A stretch of DNA of 64,000 nt from Firmicutes bacterium CAG:341. GTDB lineage: Bacteria; Bacillota; Clostridia; Oscillospirales; Acutalibacteraceae. The stretch spans positions 28,420 through 92,419 of the forward strand of contig FR895304.1 of assembly GCA_000434995.1 (NCBI GenBank). The letters run 5' to 3'. Under the pieces are notes generated by a model that saw only the letters and a program-made list of their open reading frames with translations, was not told the origin of the DNA and ran no database searches. This document shows, in pieces, positions 39,014 to 47,196 of the stretch (its first letter is position 1; each line of letters starts with the position of its first letter). Made by a program: the position numbers and the translations under genes.

Positions 39014-39817
39014 TTAAGCGGCTTTAGCCTGCTTTTTATTCTTTTTACTTGCTTTTTTTATTTTTTTCTTCTGTTTGTCGGTTGTTTCCTCTGACTCCTC
39101 AACTGCCTCCTGTAAATAAAGACCTGTTAAGAATACGAAAATGTATGCTTGAAGTAAACCGTCGAATATATCAAAATAAAGACTGAATACCGTCGGCAAG
39201 AATATCGGAACACATGCTTTGATAAGCTCCATAATAATGAATGAACCGATTACATTACCGAAAAGACGCATACAAAGTGAAAGAGGTTTGGTAATAACTT
39301 CCATAATATTGATAGGAGTAATTATCCAAATCGGTTTTGTGAATTCCTTCAAACGCCCGATAAAGCCCTTGCTCTTAAATGCCATATATTCTACAAGCAC
39401 TATACTTATAATAGCAAGGCAAGCAGTTACCTGCATACTCTTTGTCGGCGGCTTAAGTCCAAACAAACCAATAATGTTTGAAACGCCAATGAAAAGAGCC
39501 ACACTCATAAGCCAAGGAATAAACTTTTCAACCTTTTCTCCCATAATGCCTTTGAAAAAGTCTTGCGCTTTTTCATAAGCAAGCTCGAGCAATGCCTGAC
39601 GCTTTGAAATTTCTCCCGTTACTTTGAGATTTCGAGTTAAGATAATCGCAAGAACTGTCATTACCGCAATAATTATCCAACTTACCACTGTTGCCTCATC
39701 GAAGCCAAGCTTAAAATTACCAATCTTAAAACTAAAAACTTCTTTCAGTTCGAGCTGGTCGGTAAGTTCTTTTTGAAGATCTAACTTCATTAGTATAGTA
39801 TCAAACGTTGCAGTCAC
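39014..39817 (-). CDS. atpB: ATP synthase a subunit
   Basis: Membrane stator forming the ion half-channels. 267 residues with five or six helices; the essential Arg is in LCMRLFGNVIGSFIIMELI near residue 183. The C-terminus has an unusual 30-residue charged tail (EESEETTDKQKKKIKKASKK...). Start uncertain: GTG 39817 is directly next to AAGGGGG, while ATG 39790 lacks a clear ribosome binding site. First gene of the operon. Confidence 0.93.
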   Translation of the reverse strand: MTATFDTILMKLDLQKELTDQLELKEVFSFKIGNFKLGFDEATVVSWIIIAVMTVLAIILTRNLKVTGEISKRQALLELAYEKAQDFFKGIMGEKVEKFIPWLMSVALFIGVSNIIGLFGLKPPTKSMQVTACLAIISIVLVEYMAFKSKGFIGRLKEFTKPIWIITPINIMEVITKPLSLCMRLFGNVIGSFIIMELIKACVPIFLPTVFSLYFDIFDGLLQAYIFVFLTGLYLQEAVEESEETTDKQKKKIKKASKKNKKQAKAA

Positions 39818-39838
39818 CCCCTTGTTTGTACTGTCGTG

Positions 39839-39867
39839 ATTATACTACAATGTTTTTTCTTTTTCAA
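39839..39867 (-). promoter_or_regulatory. Promoter of the ATP synthase operon
   Basis: TTGAAA (39862-39867) and TATAAT (39839-39844) on the minus strand with a 17-base spacer. Predicted start near 39832 leaves a leader of only about 15 bases. The remaining 39868-40120 between the divergent units is AT-rich without a gene I can support. Confidence 0.75.
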
Positions 39868-40124
39868 GCCTTTTTTATCAAAATTATACTTTTTGTAACC
39901 CTATCATTTACTATTTGTAGTGTTATACAAATTTCACAAAAATCACAAACCTAATTTGTGCAAAAAGACAATCAAGATTCAATCATTGTTATGTATATCA
40001 AGGTAAATATTACCTCTGCCCTTAATATATCAAGCAAATATGAACAAATCAAGAACAACGCAAAGAAATGGCAATTTGACATAAAAAACATTTTCTTGTT
40101 AAAAATTTTTGTTGAAAAATGGTG

Positions 40125-40153
40125 TTTACATATTATTTAATATATTATATAAT
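40125..40153 (+). promoter_or_regulatory. Promoter of proS-galE
   Basis: TTTACA (40125-40130) and TATAAT (40148-40153), spacer 17 bases. The leader of about 55 bases is too short for a T-box. Confidence 0.7.
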
Positions 40154-40213
40154 ATTATCTCAAAGTAATTTAGTAATATAATAAACATATTATATATCGA
40201 AGGAGTTAGAATT

Positions 40214-41656
40214 ATGGCAAATGACCAGAAAAAGATGGTTGATTCCATCACATCTATGGATGAAGATTTTGCTAAATGGTATACAGATGTGTGCAAAAAA
40301 GCTGAGCTTGTATCTTACACAAGTGTTAAGGGCTGTATGGTAATCAGGCCTTACGGATATGCTATTTGGGAAAATATTCAAAGAATACTTGACGGTATGT
40401 TCAAGGAACTTGGACACGAAAATGTAAATATGCCAATGTTCATCCCTGAAAGCTTACTTCAAAAGGAAGCTGACCATGTTGAAGGTTTTGCGCCTGAATG
40501 TGCATGGGTAACTTACGGCGGTAACGAAAAGCTTGAAGAAAGACTTTGCGTAAGACCTACATCCGAAACACTTTTTTGCGAGCATTTTAAAGATATTGTA
40601 CATTCTTACAGGGATTTGCCTAAACTTTATAATCAATGGGTATCGGTAGTAAGATGGGAAAAGACAACAAGGCCTTTCCTTCGTTCAAGGGAATTTTTGT
40701 GGCAAGAGGGCCACACCCTTCACGAAACTGCCGAAGAAGCAATTGATGAAACTGAAAGAATGTTAAATGTATATACAAAATTCTGCCAGGAAGACCTTGC
40801 AATGCCGGTAGTTCAGGGCATGAAAACAGATAGCGACAAATTTGCTGGTGCCGAGCGTACATATTGCATTGAAGCACTTATGCACGACGGTAAAGCACTT
40901 CAGGCAGGTACAAGCCATTATTTCGGTGACGGATTTGCAAAGGCATTTGACATTCAGTTTTCAAACAAAGAAAACAAGCTTGCTTACCCACACCAAACTT
41001 CCTGGGGTGTAACAACAAGATTGATTGGTGCTATCATTATGACACACGGTGACGATAACGGACTTGTTTTACCGCCTGCTGTTGCACCTATTCAAGTAAT
41101 AGTTATACCTATTGCTCAGCATAAGGAAGGTGTGCTTGACAGAGCAAATGCCCTTTGCGAGCAGCTTAAAAAAGTATGCAGAGCTAAAATTGACGACAGT
41201 GAAAATTCACCAGGTTGGAAATTTGCTGAATATGAAATGAAGGGTGTTCCTGTAAGAGTTGAAATCGGCCCAAGGGATATTGAAAACAACCAATGCGTTG
41301 TTGTAACAAGGCATAACAGGGAAAAAACTGTAGTATCACTTGACGAAATTGAAACAGTAATTACCCAAAAGCTTGATGAAGTACGCGACGGACTTTATCA
41401 AAAAGCACTTGATAACAGAGAAAACAGAACATACAAATGCAAAACCATGGACGAAATCACAAAAGCACTTGAAGAAAACGGTGACGGTTTTGTAAAAGCT
41501 ATGTGGTGCGGCAGTGAAGAATGCGAAGATAAGGTTAAAGAAATCACCGGCGTAGGCTCGCGTTGTATTCCTTTTGACCAGGAAGAAATTTCCGATGTTT
41601 GCGTTTGCTGCGGCAAACCGGCTAAAAAAATGCTTTATTGGGGTAAAGCTTATTAA
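40214..41656 (+). CDS. proS: Prolyl-tRNA synthetase (short, ProS type 3)
   Basis: Charges tRNA-Pro. 480 residues, the archaeal/eukaryotic-like form without the inserted editing domain. Class II motifs: [41 protein letters not shown], and [27 protein letters not shown]. Anticodon domain follows, and the zinc-binding-like C-terminus [14 protein letters not shown] ... [18 protein letters not shown] is characteristic. The ATG is preceded by GAAGGAG. galE follows 39 bases downstream. Confidence 0.96.
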   Translation: MANDQKKMVDSITSMDEDFAKWYTDVCKKAELVSYTSVKGCMVIRPYGYAIWENIQRILDGMFKELGHENVNMPMFIPESLLQKEADHVEGFAPECAWVTYGGNEKLEERLCVRPTSETLFCEHFKDIVHSYRDLPKLYNQWVSVVRWEKTTRPFLRSREFLWQEGHTLHETAEEAIDETERMLNVYTKFCQEDLAMPVVQGMKTDSDKFAGAERTYCIEALMHDGKALQAGTSHYFGDGFAKAFDIQFSNKENKLAYPHQTSWGVTTRLIGAIIMTHGDDNGLVLPPAVAPIQVIVIPIAQHKEGVLDRANALCEQLKKVCRAKIDDSENSPGWKFAEYEMKGVPVRVEIGPRDIENNQCVVVTRHNREKTVVSLDEIETVITQKLDEVRDGLYQKALDNRENRTYKCKTMDEITKALEENGDGFVKAMWCGSEECEDKVKEITGVGSRCIPFDQEEISDVCVCCGKPAKKMLYWGKAY

Positions 41657-41695
41657 ACAAAGAAATTATATAATTAAAACTACGGAGGTAGCATT

Positions 41696-42712
41696 ATGTC
41701 AGTATTAGTTACAGGTGGCCTTGGCTACATCGGTTCACACACTTGTGTTGAACTTATGAATGCCGGTCAAGAAATTGTGGTTGTTGATAATCTTTATAAT
41801 TGCAAAAAAAGCTCATATGACAGAATTAAAGCTTTAACAGGAAAAGATTTCAGCTTTTATGAATGTGACATTAGAAACAAAGAAGGATTAAACGAAGTTT
41901 TTGAAAAAGAAAACATTACATCTGTAATCCATTTTGCAGGTTTAAAAGCTGTCGGTGAAAGCGTGCGCAAACCTCTTGAATATTTTGATAACAATATTAC
42001 AGGCACACTTGTTTTGCTTGATGTAATGAGAAAGCACAATTGTAAAAAAATTGTATTTTCATCATCAGCCACTGTTTATGGAATGAACAATGTATCCCCT
42101 CTTACCGAAGATATGGAAGTCGGCGGAGTTACAAACCCATACGGCAGAACTAAGTTTATGATTGAATGTATACTTAAAGACCTTTATGTTTCAGATAACA
42201 GCTGGTCAATCTGCCTGCTTCGTTACTTCAACCCAATCGGTGCACATAAAAGCGGCACAATGGGTGAAGACCCTAACGGTATTCCAAACAACCTTATGCC
42301 ATATATTACTCAAGTGGCAATCGGCAAACTTGACCACCTTAATGTTTTCGGCGATGATTATGACACTCCTGACGGAACAGGCGTTCGCGACTATATTCAT
42401 GTAGTTGATTTGGCACTCGGCCACATCAAAGCTGTTGAAAAAGTTGAGGGCGAAGACGGACTCTTTATCTACAATCTCGGTACAGGTGTAGGATATTCCG
42501 TTCTTGATGTAGTAAAAGCATTTGAAAAAGCATCAGGCAAGAAAATTCCTTATGTAATCGGTCCACGCCGTGATGGTGACATTGCGACTTGCTATTCAGA
42601 CCCAAGCAAAGCACTTAAAGAACTCGGTTGGAAAGCTGAAAGAGGCATTGAAGAAATGTGTGAGGACAGCTGGAGATGGCAAAGCCAAAACCCTAACGGT
42701 TACCCGGATTGA
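41696..42712 (+). CDS. galE: UDP-glucose 4-epimerase
   Basis: Interconverts UDP-glucose and UDP-galactose (Leloir pathway and glycan precursors). 338 residues: NAD-binding VTGGLGYIGSHTCVEL, catalytic Ser and YxxxK in SSSATVYG and NPYGRTKFMIE, then YFNPIGAHKSGTMGED, all typical. Strong GGAGG site 7 bases before the ATG. Confidence 0.96.
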   Translation: MSVLVTGGLGYIGSHTCVELMNAGQEIVVVDNLYNCKKSSYDRIKALTGKDFSFYECDIRNKEGLNEVFEKENITSVIHFAGLKAVGESVRKPLEYFDNNITGTLVLLDVMRKHNCKKIVFSSSATVYGMNNVSPLTEDMEVGGVTNPYGRTKFMIECILKDLYVSDNSWSICLLRYFNPIGAHKSGTMGEDPNGIPNNLMPYITQVAIGKLDHLNVFGDDYDTPDGTGVRDYIHVVDLALGHIKAVEKVEGEDGLFIYNLGTGVGYSVLDVVKAFEKASGKKIPYVIGPRRDGDIATCYSDPSKALKELGWKAERGIEEMCEDSWRWQSQNPNGYPD

Positions 42713-42731
42713 TAATAAATTAAAAAAAGAT

Positions 42732-42764
42732 ATAAGGACAACGGATATAACATCCGTTGTCCTT
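42732..42764 (+). terminator. Terminator hairpin after galE, repeat copy 1
   Basis: Perfect 13-base stem with 5-base loop. The same 33 bases occur exactly at 44452-44484. Only a weak T-run follows on plus. Confidence 0.75.
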
Positions 42765-42772
42765 TAGTTATA

Positions 42773-42801
42773 TTGACACAGTAATTTTGATATTGTATAA
42801 T
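42773..42801 (+). promoter_or_regulatory. Promoter of the toxin mRNA
   Basis: Perfect consensus TTGACA (42773-42778) and TATAAT (42796-42801) with a 17-base spacer; predicted start near 42808. Confidence 0.85.
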
Positions 42802-42870
42802 TATTTCGGATAAGGAAAACTACCAGATACGGTAGGCGGTCAATCTTGCTCCCGAAAGGGAGTGATACCT

Positions 42871-42945
42871 ATGGAACAATTTGCTTATATTATACTTATT
42901 TTAATTTTTGCAACAGGTTACATCACGGTACTAAAAAAGAAATAA
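42871..42945 (+). CDS. Putative type I toxin, small hydrophobic peptide
   Basis: A 24-residue peptide MEQFAYIILILIFATGYITV plus LKKK: one membrane helix and a basic tail, as in type I toxins (TxpA/Hol_Tox-like). AAAGGGAGTG lies 5 bases before the ATG. The 60-nt leader can fold (GCTCCCGAAAGGGAGT hairpin), which may hide the ribosome binding site. The 3' end forms a hairpin shared with a convergent antisense RNA. The peptide is too short for a family call; function is inferred from the arrangement of promoters and RNAs. Confidence 0.65.
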   Translation: MEQFAYIILILIFATGYITVLKKK

Positions 42946-43024
42946 ACCGCCCTGCTCCAACATTGCGGTTTATTTCTTAATAAATCCATATGGGAGCGAC
43001 CGTCTATCGGCAAGCTCCTTATCT
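42932..43024 (-). ncRNA. Putative antisense RNA antitoxin
   Basis: About 93 nt, from the promoter at 43031-43059 to a terminator formed by the stem 42940-42950/42965-42975 followed on minus by CTTTTTT. It overlaps the 3' end of the toxin mRNA including the last codons. Its 5' part (GATAGACGGTCGCTCCC) resembles the 5' part of the toxin mRNA (GGTAGGCGGTC ... GCTCCC), so the locus is partly an inverted repeat. RNA predicted from sequence only. Confidence 0.6.
42940..42975. terminator. Shared hairpin of toxin mRNA and antisense RNA
   Basis: Perfect 11-base stem AAATAAACCGC/GCGGTTTATTT with a 14-base loop; it overlaps the toxin stop codon and is followed by six Ts on the minus strand. Confidence 0.75.
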
Positions 43025-43030
43025 ATTTTT

Positions 43031-43059
43031 ATTATATAGCAACAAATTTTATTTGTCAA
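43031..43059 (-). promoter_or_regulatory. Promoter of the antisense RNA
   Basis: Perfect consensus TTGACA (43054-43059) and TATAAT (43031-43036) with a 17-base spacer on the minus strand. No open frame follows it before the terminator. Confidence 0.85.
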
Positions 43060-43096
43060 CAATTATAATATATTAACCAGCTTTACATATTTATAT

Positions 43097-44149
43097 TTAT
43101 GCAGCATAATCATCACTTGATTCATCATTATCTTCTTCAGAATCAGATTCATCACTTGATGAATGTTTTAAATTTTTCACTTCTTCTATATAAGAAATCT
43201 TGCTCAATAATTTCTTCTCATTTAAGCCATTTATTCTATCACAAATTCCATTCTTTACTTCATATGATTCATTATAAATAATTTTAGTTATGTTCTTTCT
43301 TGCTGCATTATCTAAAAGTTTTTCAATTTCATCTTCATAATCATCAAAAGAGTATATTTCTTCTTCCTCTAGGTCACTTACAGATGTCCACAACGAATAT
43401 TCATTTTTATCTGTATCATATGTGTATAGTGCATAATTGGAAACAGTTCCACCATAAGAATTACTTCCAGATATTGATAATACAAACATATCATCATCTA
43501 CATCTATCCAAACATTATTCAACTTAAACGAATCTGGATTTTTCAAGTTTTTTTTATATTCTTGCGCCAATACCGCTATGATATTTTCATAAAGAACAAA
43601 GTCTTTTTCTCCATTTTTTGCTTTTTTGTATGCTTTTTCGTATTCGCCTTGAGAGAGTAATGTTTCAGTTGACACGAATATTTTAGGTAACACTTCTGCA
43701 CCTGTTCCAACTAATATTGCTAATATAACAACAATCGCAATTATTTTGCTTATCGTCTTACCTTGTTTAGAAGTTTTAATACTTTTTACATTTTTGTCAA
43801 TGTTTGCTTTGATATTCATATTAGTTAATTTGTATCCACAATTAACACAAAATTTTTGTTTTTCCTCTAACAAAGCACCACATTTAGGACAATGTTTTAT
43901 ATTTGGATCATTGACAGAGATGCCGCAATATGAACAATAATCGTTACCATCCAAAATTTCATTTCCGCAATATTTACAAAATTTCTTATTGACTGATGCA
44001 TTAGGAATTTGCATTTCACTTTCATTATTGATAGCATCACTTTCAATGTCATTTTCGCTCAATGCTAAGGATTCATCTTTTTCATTTTCTTTATTTTGAA
44101 CATCTGTATTTCCATTATCCAAAGTATTATATTTTAAATTCTCATCCAT
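43097..44149 (-). CDS. Zinc-ribbon membrane protein of unknown function
   Basis: 350 residues from the ATG at 44149 (AAGGGG upstream). N-terminal 60 residues are acidic and disordered. Then come paired zinc ribbons (FCKYCGNEILDGNDYCSYCG and HCPKCGALLEEKQKFCVNCG), a linker and one membrane helix (IIAIVVILAILVGTGAEVL). The outer part has EKAYKKAKNGEKDF and a beta-rich domain with VWIDVDDDMFVLSISGSNSYGG. The C-terminus is Ser/Asp/Glu-rich (HSSSDESDSEEDNDESSDDYAA). Similar N-ribbon membrane proteins are common in Firmicutes without a known role. Codon usage is more AT-rich than the flanking genes. Controlled by the XRE operator in its promoter. Confidence 0.75.
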   Translation of the reverse strand: MDENLKYNTLDNGNTDVQNKENEKDESLALSENDIESDAINNESEMQIPNASVNKKFCKYCGNEILDGNDYCSYCGISVNDPNIKHCPKCGALLEEKQKFCVNCGYKLTNMNIKANIDKNVKSIKTSKQGKTISKIIAIVVILAILVGTGAEVLPKIFVSTETLLSQGEYEKAYKKAKNGEKDFVLYENIIAVLAQEYKKNLKNPDSFKLNNVWIDVDDDMFVLSISGSNSYGGTVSNYALYTYDTDKNEYSLWTSVSDLEEEEIYSFDDYEDEIEKLLDNAARKNITKIIYNESYEVKNGICDRINGLNEKKLLSKISYIEEVKNLKHSSSDESDSEEDNDESSDDYAA

Positions 44150-44180
44150 ACTCTTTTCCCCTTTTGATATATTCATCCTC

Positions 44181-44209
44181 ATTATAGAACAGATTGTTCT
44201 AATTGTCAA
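44181..44209 (-). promoter_or_regulatory. Promoter of the zinc-ribbon gene with an operator in the spacer
   Basis: TTGACA (44204-44209) and TATAAT (44181-44186) on minus, 17-base spacer. Palindrome 1 fills most of the spacer, so bound repressor would block RNA polymerase. Confidence 0.85.
44186..44200. promoter_or_regulatory. Operator 1, AGAACAGATTGTTCT
   Basis: A 15-base palindrome (AGAACA-n3-TGTTCT-like) covering the zinc-ribbon promoter spacer and the edge of its -10 box. Near-identical to operator 2. Confidence 0.8.
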
Positions 44210-44210
44210 T

Positions 44211-44225
44211 AGAACATATTGTTCT
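44211..44225. promoter_or_regulatory. Operator 2, AGAACATATTGTTCT
   Basis: Same palindrome as operator 1 except at one base, 25 bases away centre to centre. It precedes a TATAAT at 44230-44235 that probably serves the XRE gene, giving autoregulation. Confidence 0.8.
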
Positions 44226-44251
44226 TCCATATAATAAATACGGTGATAAAA

Positions 44252-44455
44252 ATGAAGTATCAACGCATAAGGGATTTGAGAGAAGACAGTGATTTAACCC
44301 AAACCCAAATTGGCGAAAATTTGAATATACCACAGCGAACATATGCATATTACGAAAGCGGTGAAAGAACAATCCCGCCGGAAATTTTAATTGCACTTGC
44401 TGATTTTTATAACACAAGTGTAGATTACATTCTCGGCAGAACCGACAAAAGATAA
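44252..44455 (+). CDS. XRE-family repressor
   Basis: A 67-residue single HTH_3 domain: MKYQRIRDLREDSDLTQTQIGENLNIPQRTYAYYESGERTIPPEILIALADFYNTSVDYILGRTDKR. Such small Cro/CI-like proteins bind palindromes as dimers. It is divergent from the zinc-ribbon gene; two copies of a 15-base palindrome lie between them, so it probably represses both. It ends at the second copy of the 33-bp hairpin. The ATG at 44252 is preferred over an upstream frame start at 44219. Confidence 0.92.
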   Translation: MKYQRIRDLREDSDLTQTQIGENLNIPQRTYAYYESGERTIPPEILIALADFYNTSVDYILGRTDKR

Positions 44456-44484
44456 GGACAACGGATATAACATCCGTTGTCCTT
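44452..44484. terminator. Bidirectional terminator, repeat copy 2
   Basis: Identical over 33 bases to 42732-42764. Here ATTTTTT follows on plus (XRE gene) and TATCTTTT on minus (Rrf2 operon). Confidence 0.85.
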
Positions 44485-44497
44485 ATTTTTTGATTCA

Positions 44498-44890
44498 TTA
44501 CAATATATCAGCCAATGTTTTAGATGAAAGAAAATCTTCAATCACATCATCAAGTTCTTTCCACAAAACATAAGTTTTGCAGCTTGGTGCGTTTTTGCAG
44601 TCACCGTCGCTCACACAAGCAACAGGAGCAAGGCTGCCCTCGGCAGCATTTAGAATTGAAGAAATCGTGTAATCTGCCGGCTCACGATTAAGCATATATC
44701 CGCCGTTTTTACCACGAACACTTTTTAAAAGTCCGTTTTTATTCAGCGAAGATACAATAATTTCAAGATACTTAATTCCGATATTTTCGCGCTCGGCAAT
44801 ATCTTTAAGTGAAACGGGACCGCCCTCTTGATTTTCGGCAAGGTCAACCATAATTCTAAGGGCATATCTGCCCTTGGTTGAAACCATCAT
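44498..44890 (-). CDS. Rrf2-family transcriptional regulator
   Basis: 130 residues. Winged HTH: STKGRYALRIMVDLAENQEGGPVSLKDIAERENIGIKYLEIIVSSLNKNGLLKSVRGKNGGYML. A three-cysteine segment (CVSDGDCKNAPSC) at the position of the IscR cluster ligands suggests an Fe-S or redox/thiol sensor; CymR-type members control sulfur metabolism. Its ATG overlaps the metH stop (TAATG), so it is translationally coupled to the methionine operon. Confidence 0.92.
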   Translation of the reverse strand: MMVSTKGRYALRIMVDLAENQEGGPVSLKDIAERENIGIKYLEIIVSSLNKNGLLKSVRGKNGGYMLNREPADYTISSILNAAEGSLAPVACVSDGDCKNAPSCKTYVLWKELDDVIEDFLSSKTLADIL

Positions 44891-47196
44891 TATGCCTCAC
44901 CTCCGAAAAACTCTTTTGCTATTCTGACGCTTTCCATAGCGTCTTTAGCGTACCAATCGGCATTTATCATTTGGGCATATGATTTAGTAAGAACTGCGCC
45001 GCCTACAAATACTTTAGCGTCGGTATTATCGTGAATAAGTTTAATGGTTTTTTCCATATTAGGAACAGTAGTAGTCATAAGTGCTGAAAGGCCTACAAGC
45101 TTAACATTTTGCTTTTGCACTTCTTCAAGCACTCTTTCGCACTTCACATCTTTTCCTAAATCTATAATATCAAATCCATAATTTGACATAAGAACTTTAA
45201 CAATATTCTTACCAATATCGTGAATATCACCCTCAACTGTGGCAATTACAACCTTATGCTCGCTTTTCTTTTCCTGGCCTGAAAGAATGAGGTGCTCTTT
45301 AATAACATCAAATGCAGATTTTGCGGAATCAGCACTCATAAGAAGCTGCGGTAAAAAGATTTTGTTTTTTTCAAAACCGTCACCCACAACATCAAGTGCC
45401 GGAATTATATAATTATTTATGACATCAAGTGCCTGGGTATCTTTTAAAAGTTCTTTAGCACAGGCACCTGCGTCTTCTTTCATACCTTTAATAATAGCGG
45501 TTTTAAGGTCTGTTACACCTGATGAGGCATTATTATTTGCCGATTGAGTAACAGACTCGATATATTCGGTGCAATTATCATCAAAACCTTCAAGTGCATT
45601 ATATGAATAATAAGCATTCATCATACTTTCACTAAGCGGATTGATAATACCTGCTGATAATCCTGCTTTAAGCGCAAGTGTAAAGAAAGCTGTGTTAATA
45701 GCTTCACGCTTAGGCAAACCGAAGCTGATATTTGACACGCCCAAAACAGTACCAACACCAAGTTCATGCCTGATATATTCAACAGCTTTAAGTGTTTCCT
45801 TGGCATTATCCTTATTAGTTGATATTGTCATAACAAGGGCGTCAACCACAAGGTCTTTTTTATCAATACCGTAGCTTTCGGCTGTTTTAATTATTTTTTC
45901 AGCGATAGCAATTCTGCCCTTGGCTGTTTCAGGAATACCGTTTTCATCAAGGCAAAGGCAAACAACAACACCGCCGTATTTTTGAACAAGCGGAAAAACT
46001 TCATTCATAGATGATTGCTTACCGTTAACGGAGTTAATCATAGCCTTGCCGTTATACATACGCATAGCTTTTTCAAGAGCTTGGGTATTACTTGAATCAA
46101 GCTGAAGCGGAAGAGGAAGTACACTTTGAAGATTAAACACAGCGTCTTGAAGCATTTGCACCTCGTCAATTTCAGGCAAGCCCACATTAACATCAAGTAT
46201 ATGCGCACCCTTTTCCTGCTGTGCAATACCCTCTTTAATTATATAATCAATATTATTATTTCTAAGTGCTTCTTTAAAAAGTTTTTTGCCGGTAGGGTTA
46301 ATTCTTTCACCTATTACAACAGGCTTTTGCCCAATTGTAACTGAAGTTGAATATGAGCAAACAACCGTATCATTTTTCTTTTCGGGAATATTATCGTCAA
46401 TATCCTTGCAAAGTTCAATCATTCTTTTAATATGCGCCGGCGTAGTACCGCAGCATCCGCCTAAAATAGAAACACCGAGTTCGGCAATTTCTTTCATATC
46501 ATTAGCAAATTCATCAGGTGATACATTATAAACCGTCTTTCCGTCAACAGATTCCGGAAGCCCTGCATTCGGCATAACTATAATAGGAAGTGATGTACAC
46601 TCACGAAGCTCTTTAACAAGCGGTATCATCTGCTTAGGGCCTAAACCGCAGTTAAATCCGATTGCGTCTACCCTTAAACCTTCAAGCATTGCAACAGCAC
46701 TTTTAACATCGCCGCCCGTGAGAAGCCTGCCCGATTCATCAAAAATCATAGAAGTAATAATCGGCAAATCAGAATTTTCCTTAACTGCAAGTACCGCTGC
46801 TTTGAGTTCATACATATCGCTCATAGTTTCAATAATTGCAACATCTGAACCGTCTTTACCTGCTCTTACAACTTCACCGAAAAGTTCAACAGCCTTTTCA
46901 AATTCAAGGTCGCCCATAGGTTTTAAAAGTTTACCCGTCGGCCCTAAATCAAGAGCAACTTTTTTGCCTGCTTTTTTTGCAAGTGCAACACCTGCTTTTA
47001 CAAGTTCATCAACATTATCATATTTAAGTGAATTTGCGCCAAAGGTGTTTGCAGTAATAAACTGCGCACCTGCTTTTGCATAAGCATCATGCACCGCAAA
47101 AACCCTTTCCGGATCACTGATATTAAGTTTTTCAGGCAATTCGCCCGCCGCAAGGTTGAGCATACTGCCCATACCGCCATCAAAGAATTTAATCAT
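44890..47196 (-). CDS. metH: Cobalamin-dependent methionine synthase lacking the activation domain
   Basis: Transfers the methyl of methyl-THF through cobalamin to homocysteine. 768 residues: homocysteine domain (about 1-285; zinc cysteines in FNCGLG and GGCCGTTPAHI), pterin-binding domain (about 290-550; VVIGERINPTGKKLF), and cap plus B12 domain (about 555-768; EGDIHDIGKNIVKVLMSNYG with the cobalt-ligand His). The C-terminal reactivation domain of E. coli MetH is absent and is supplied by the gene just upstream. The ATG 47196 fits the ribosome binding site better than TTG 47202. Confidence 0.94.
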   Translation of the reverse strand: MIKFFDGGMGSMLNLAAGELPEKLNISDPERVFAVHDAYAKAGAQFITANTFGANSLKYDNVDELVKAGVALAKKAGKKVALDLGPTGKLLKPMGDLEFEKAVELFGEVVRAGKDGSDVAIIETMSDMYELKAAVLAVKENSDLPIITSMIFDESGRLLTGGDVKSAVAMLEGLRVDAIGFNCGLGPKQMIPLVKELRECTSLPIIVMPNAGLPESVDGKTVYNVSPDEFANDMKEIAELGVSILGGCCGTTPAHIKRMIELCKDIDDNIPEKKNDTVVCSYSTSVTIGQKPVVIGERINPTGKKLFKEALRNNNIDYIIKEGIAQQEKGAHILDVNVGLPEIDEVQMLQDAVFNLQSVLPLPLQLDSSNTQALEKAMRMYNGKAMINSVNGKQSSMNEVFPLVQKYGGVVVCLCLDENGIPETAKGRIAIAEKIIKTAESYGIDKKDLVVDALVMTISTNKDNAKETLKAVEYIRHELGVGTVLGVSNISFGLPKREAINTAFFTLALKAGLSAGIINPLSESMMNAYYSYNALEGFDDNCTEYIESVTQSANNNASSGVTDLKTAIIKGMKEDAGACAKELLKDTQALDVINNYIIPALDVVGDGFEKNKIFLPQLLMSADSAKSAFDVIKEHLILSGQEKKSEHKVVIATVEGDIHDIGKNIVKVLMSNYGFDIIDLGKDVKCERVLEEVQKQNVKLVGLSALMTTTVPNMEKTIKLIHDNTDAKVFVGGAVLTKSYAQMINADWYAKDAMESVRIAKEFFGGEA

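Noticed and set aside
40154..40213. T-box leader for proS
   Set aside because: Only about 55 bases between predicted transcription start and ATG; no specifier stem or terminator.
42732..44484. Insertion sequence or composite transposon between the 33-bp repeats
   Set aside because: No transposase or integrase frame, and the repeats are hairpins that also work as terminators; called an islet instead.
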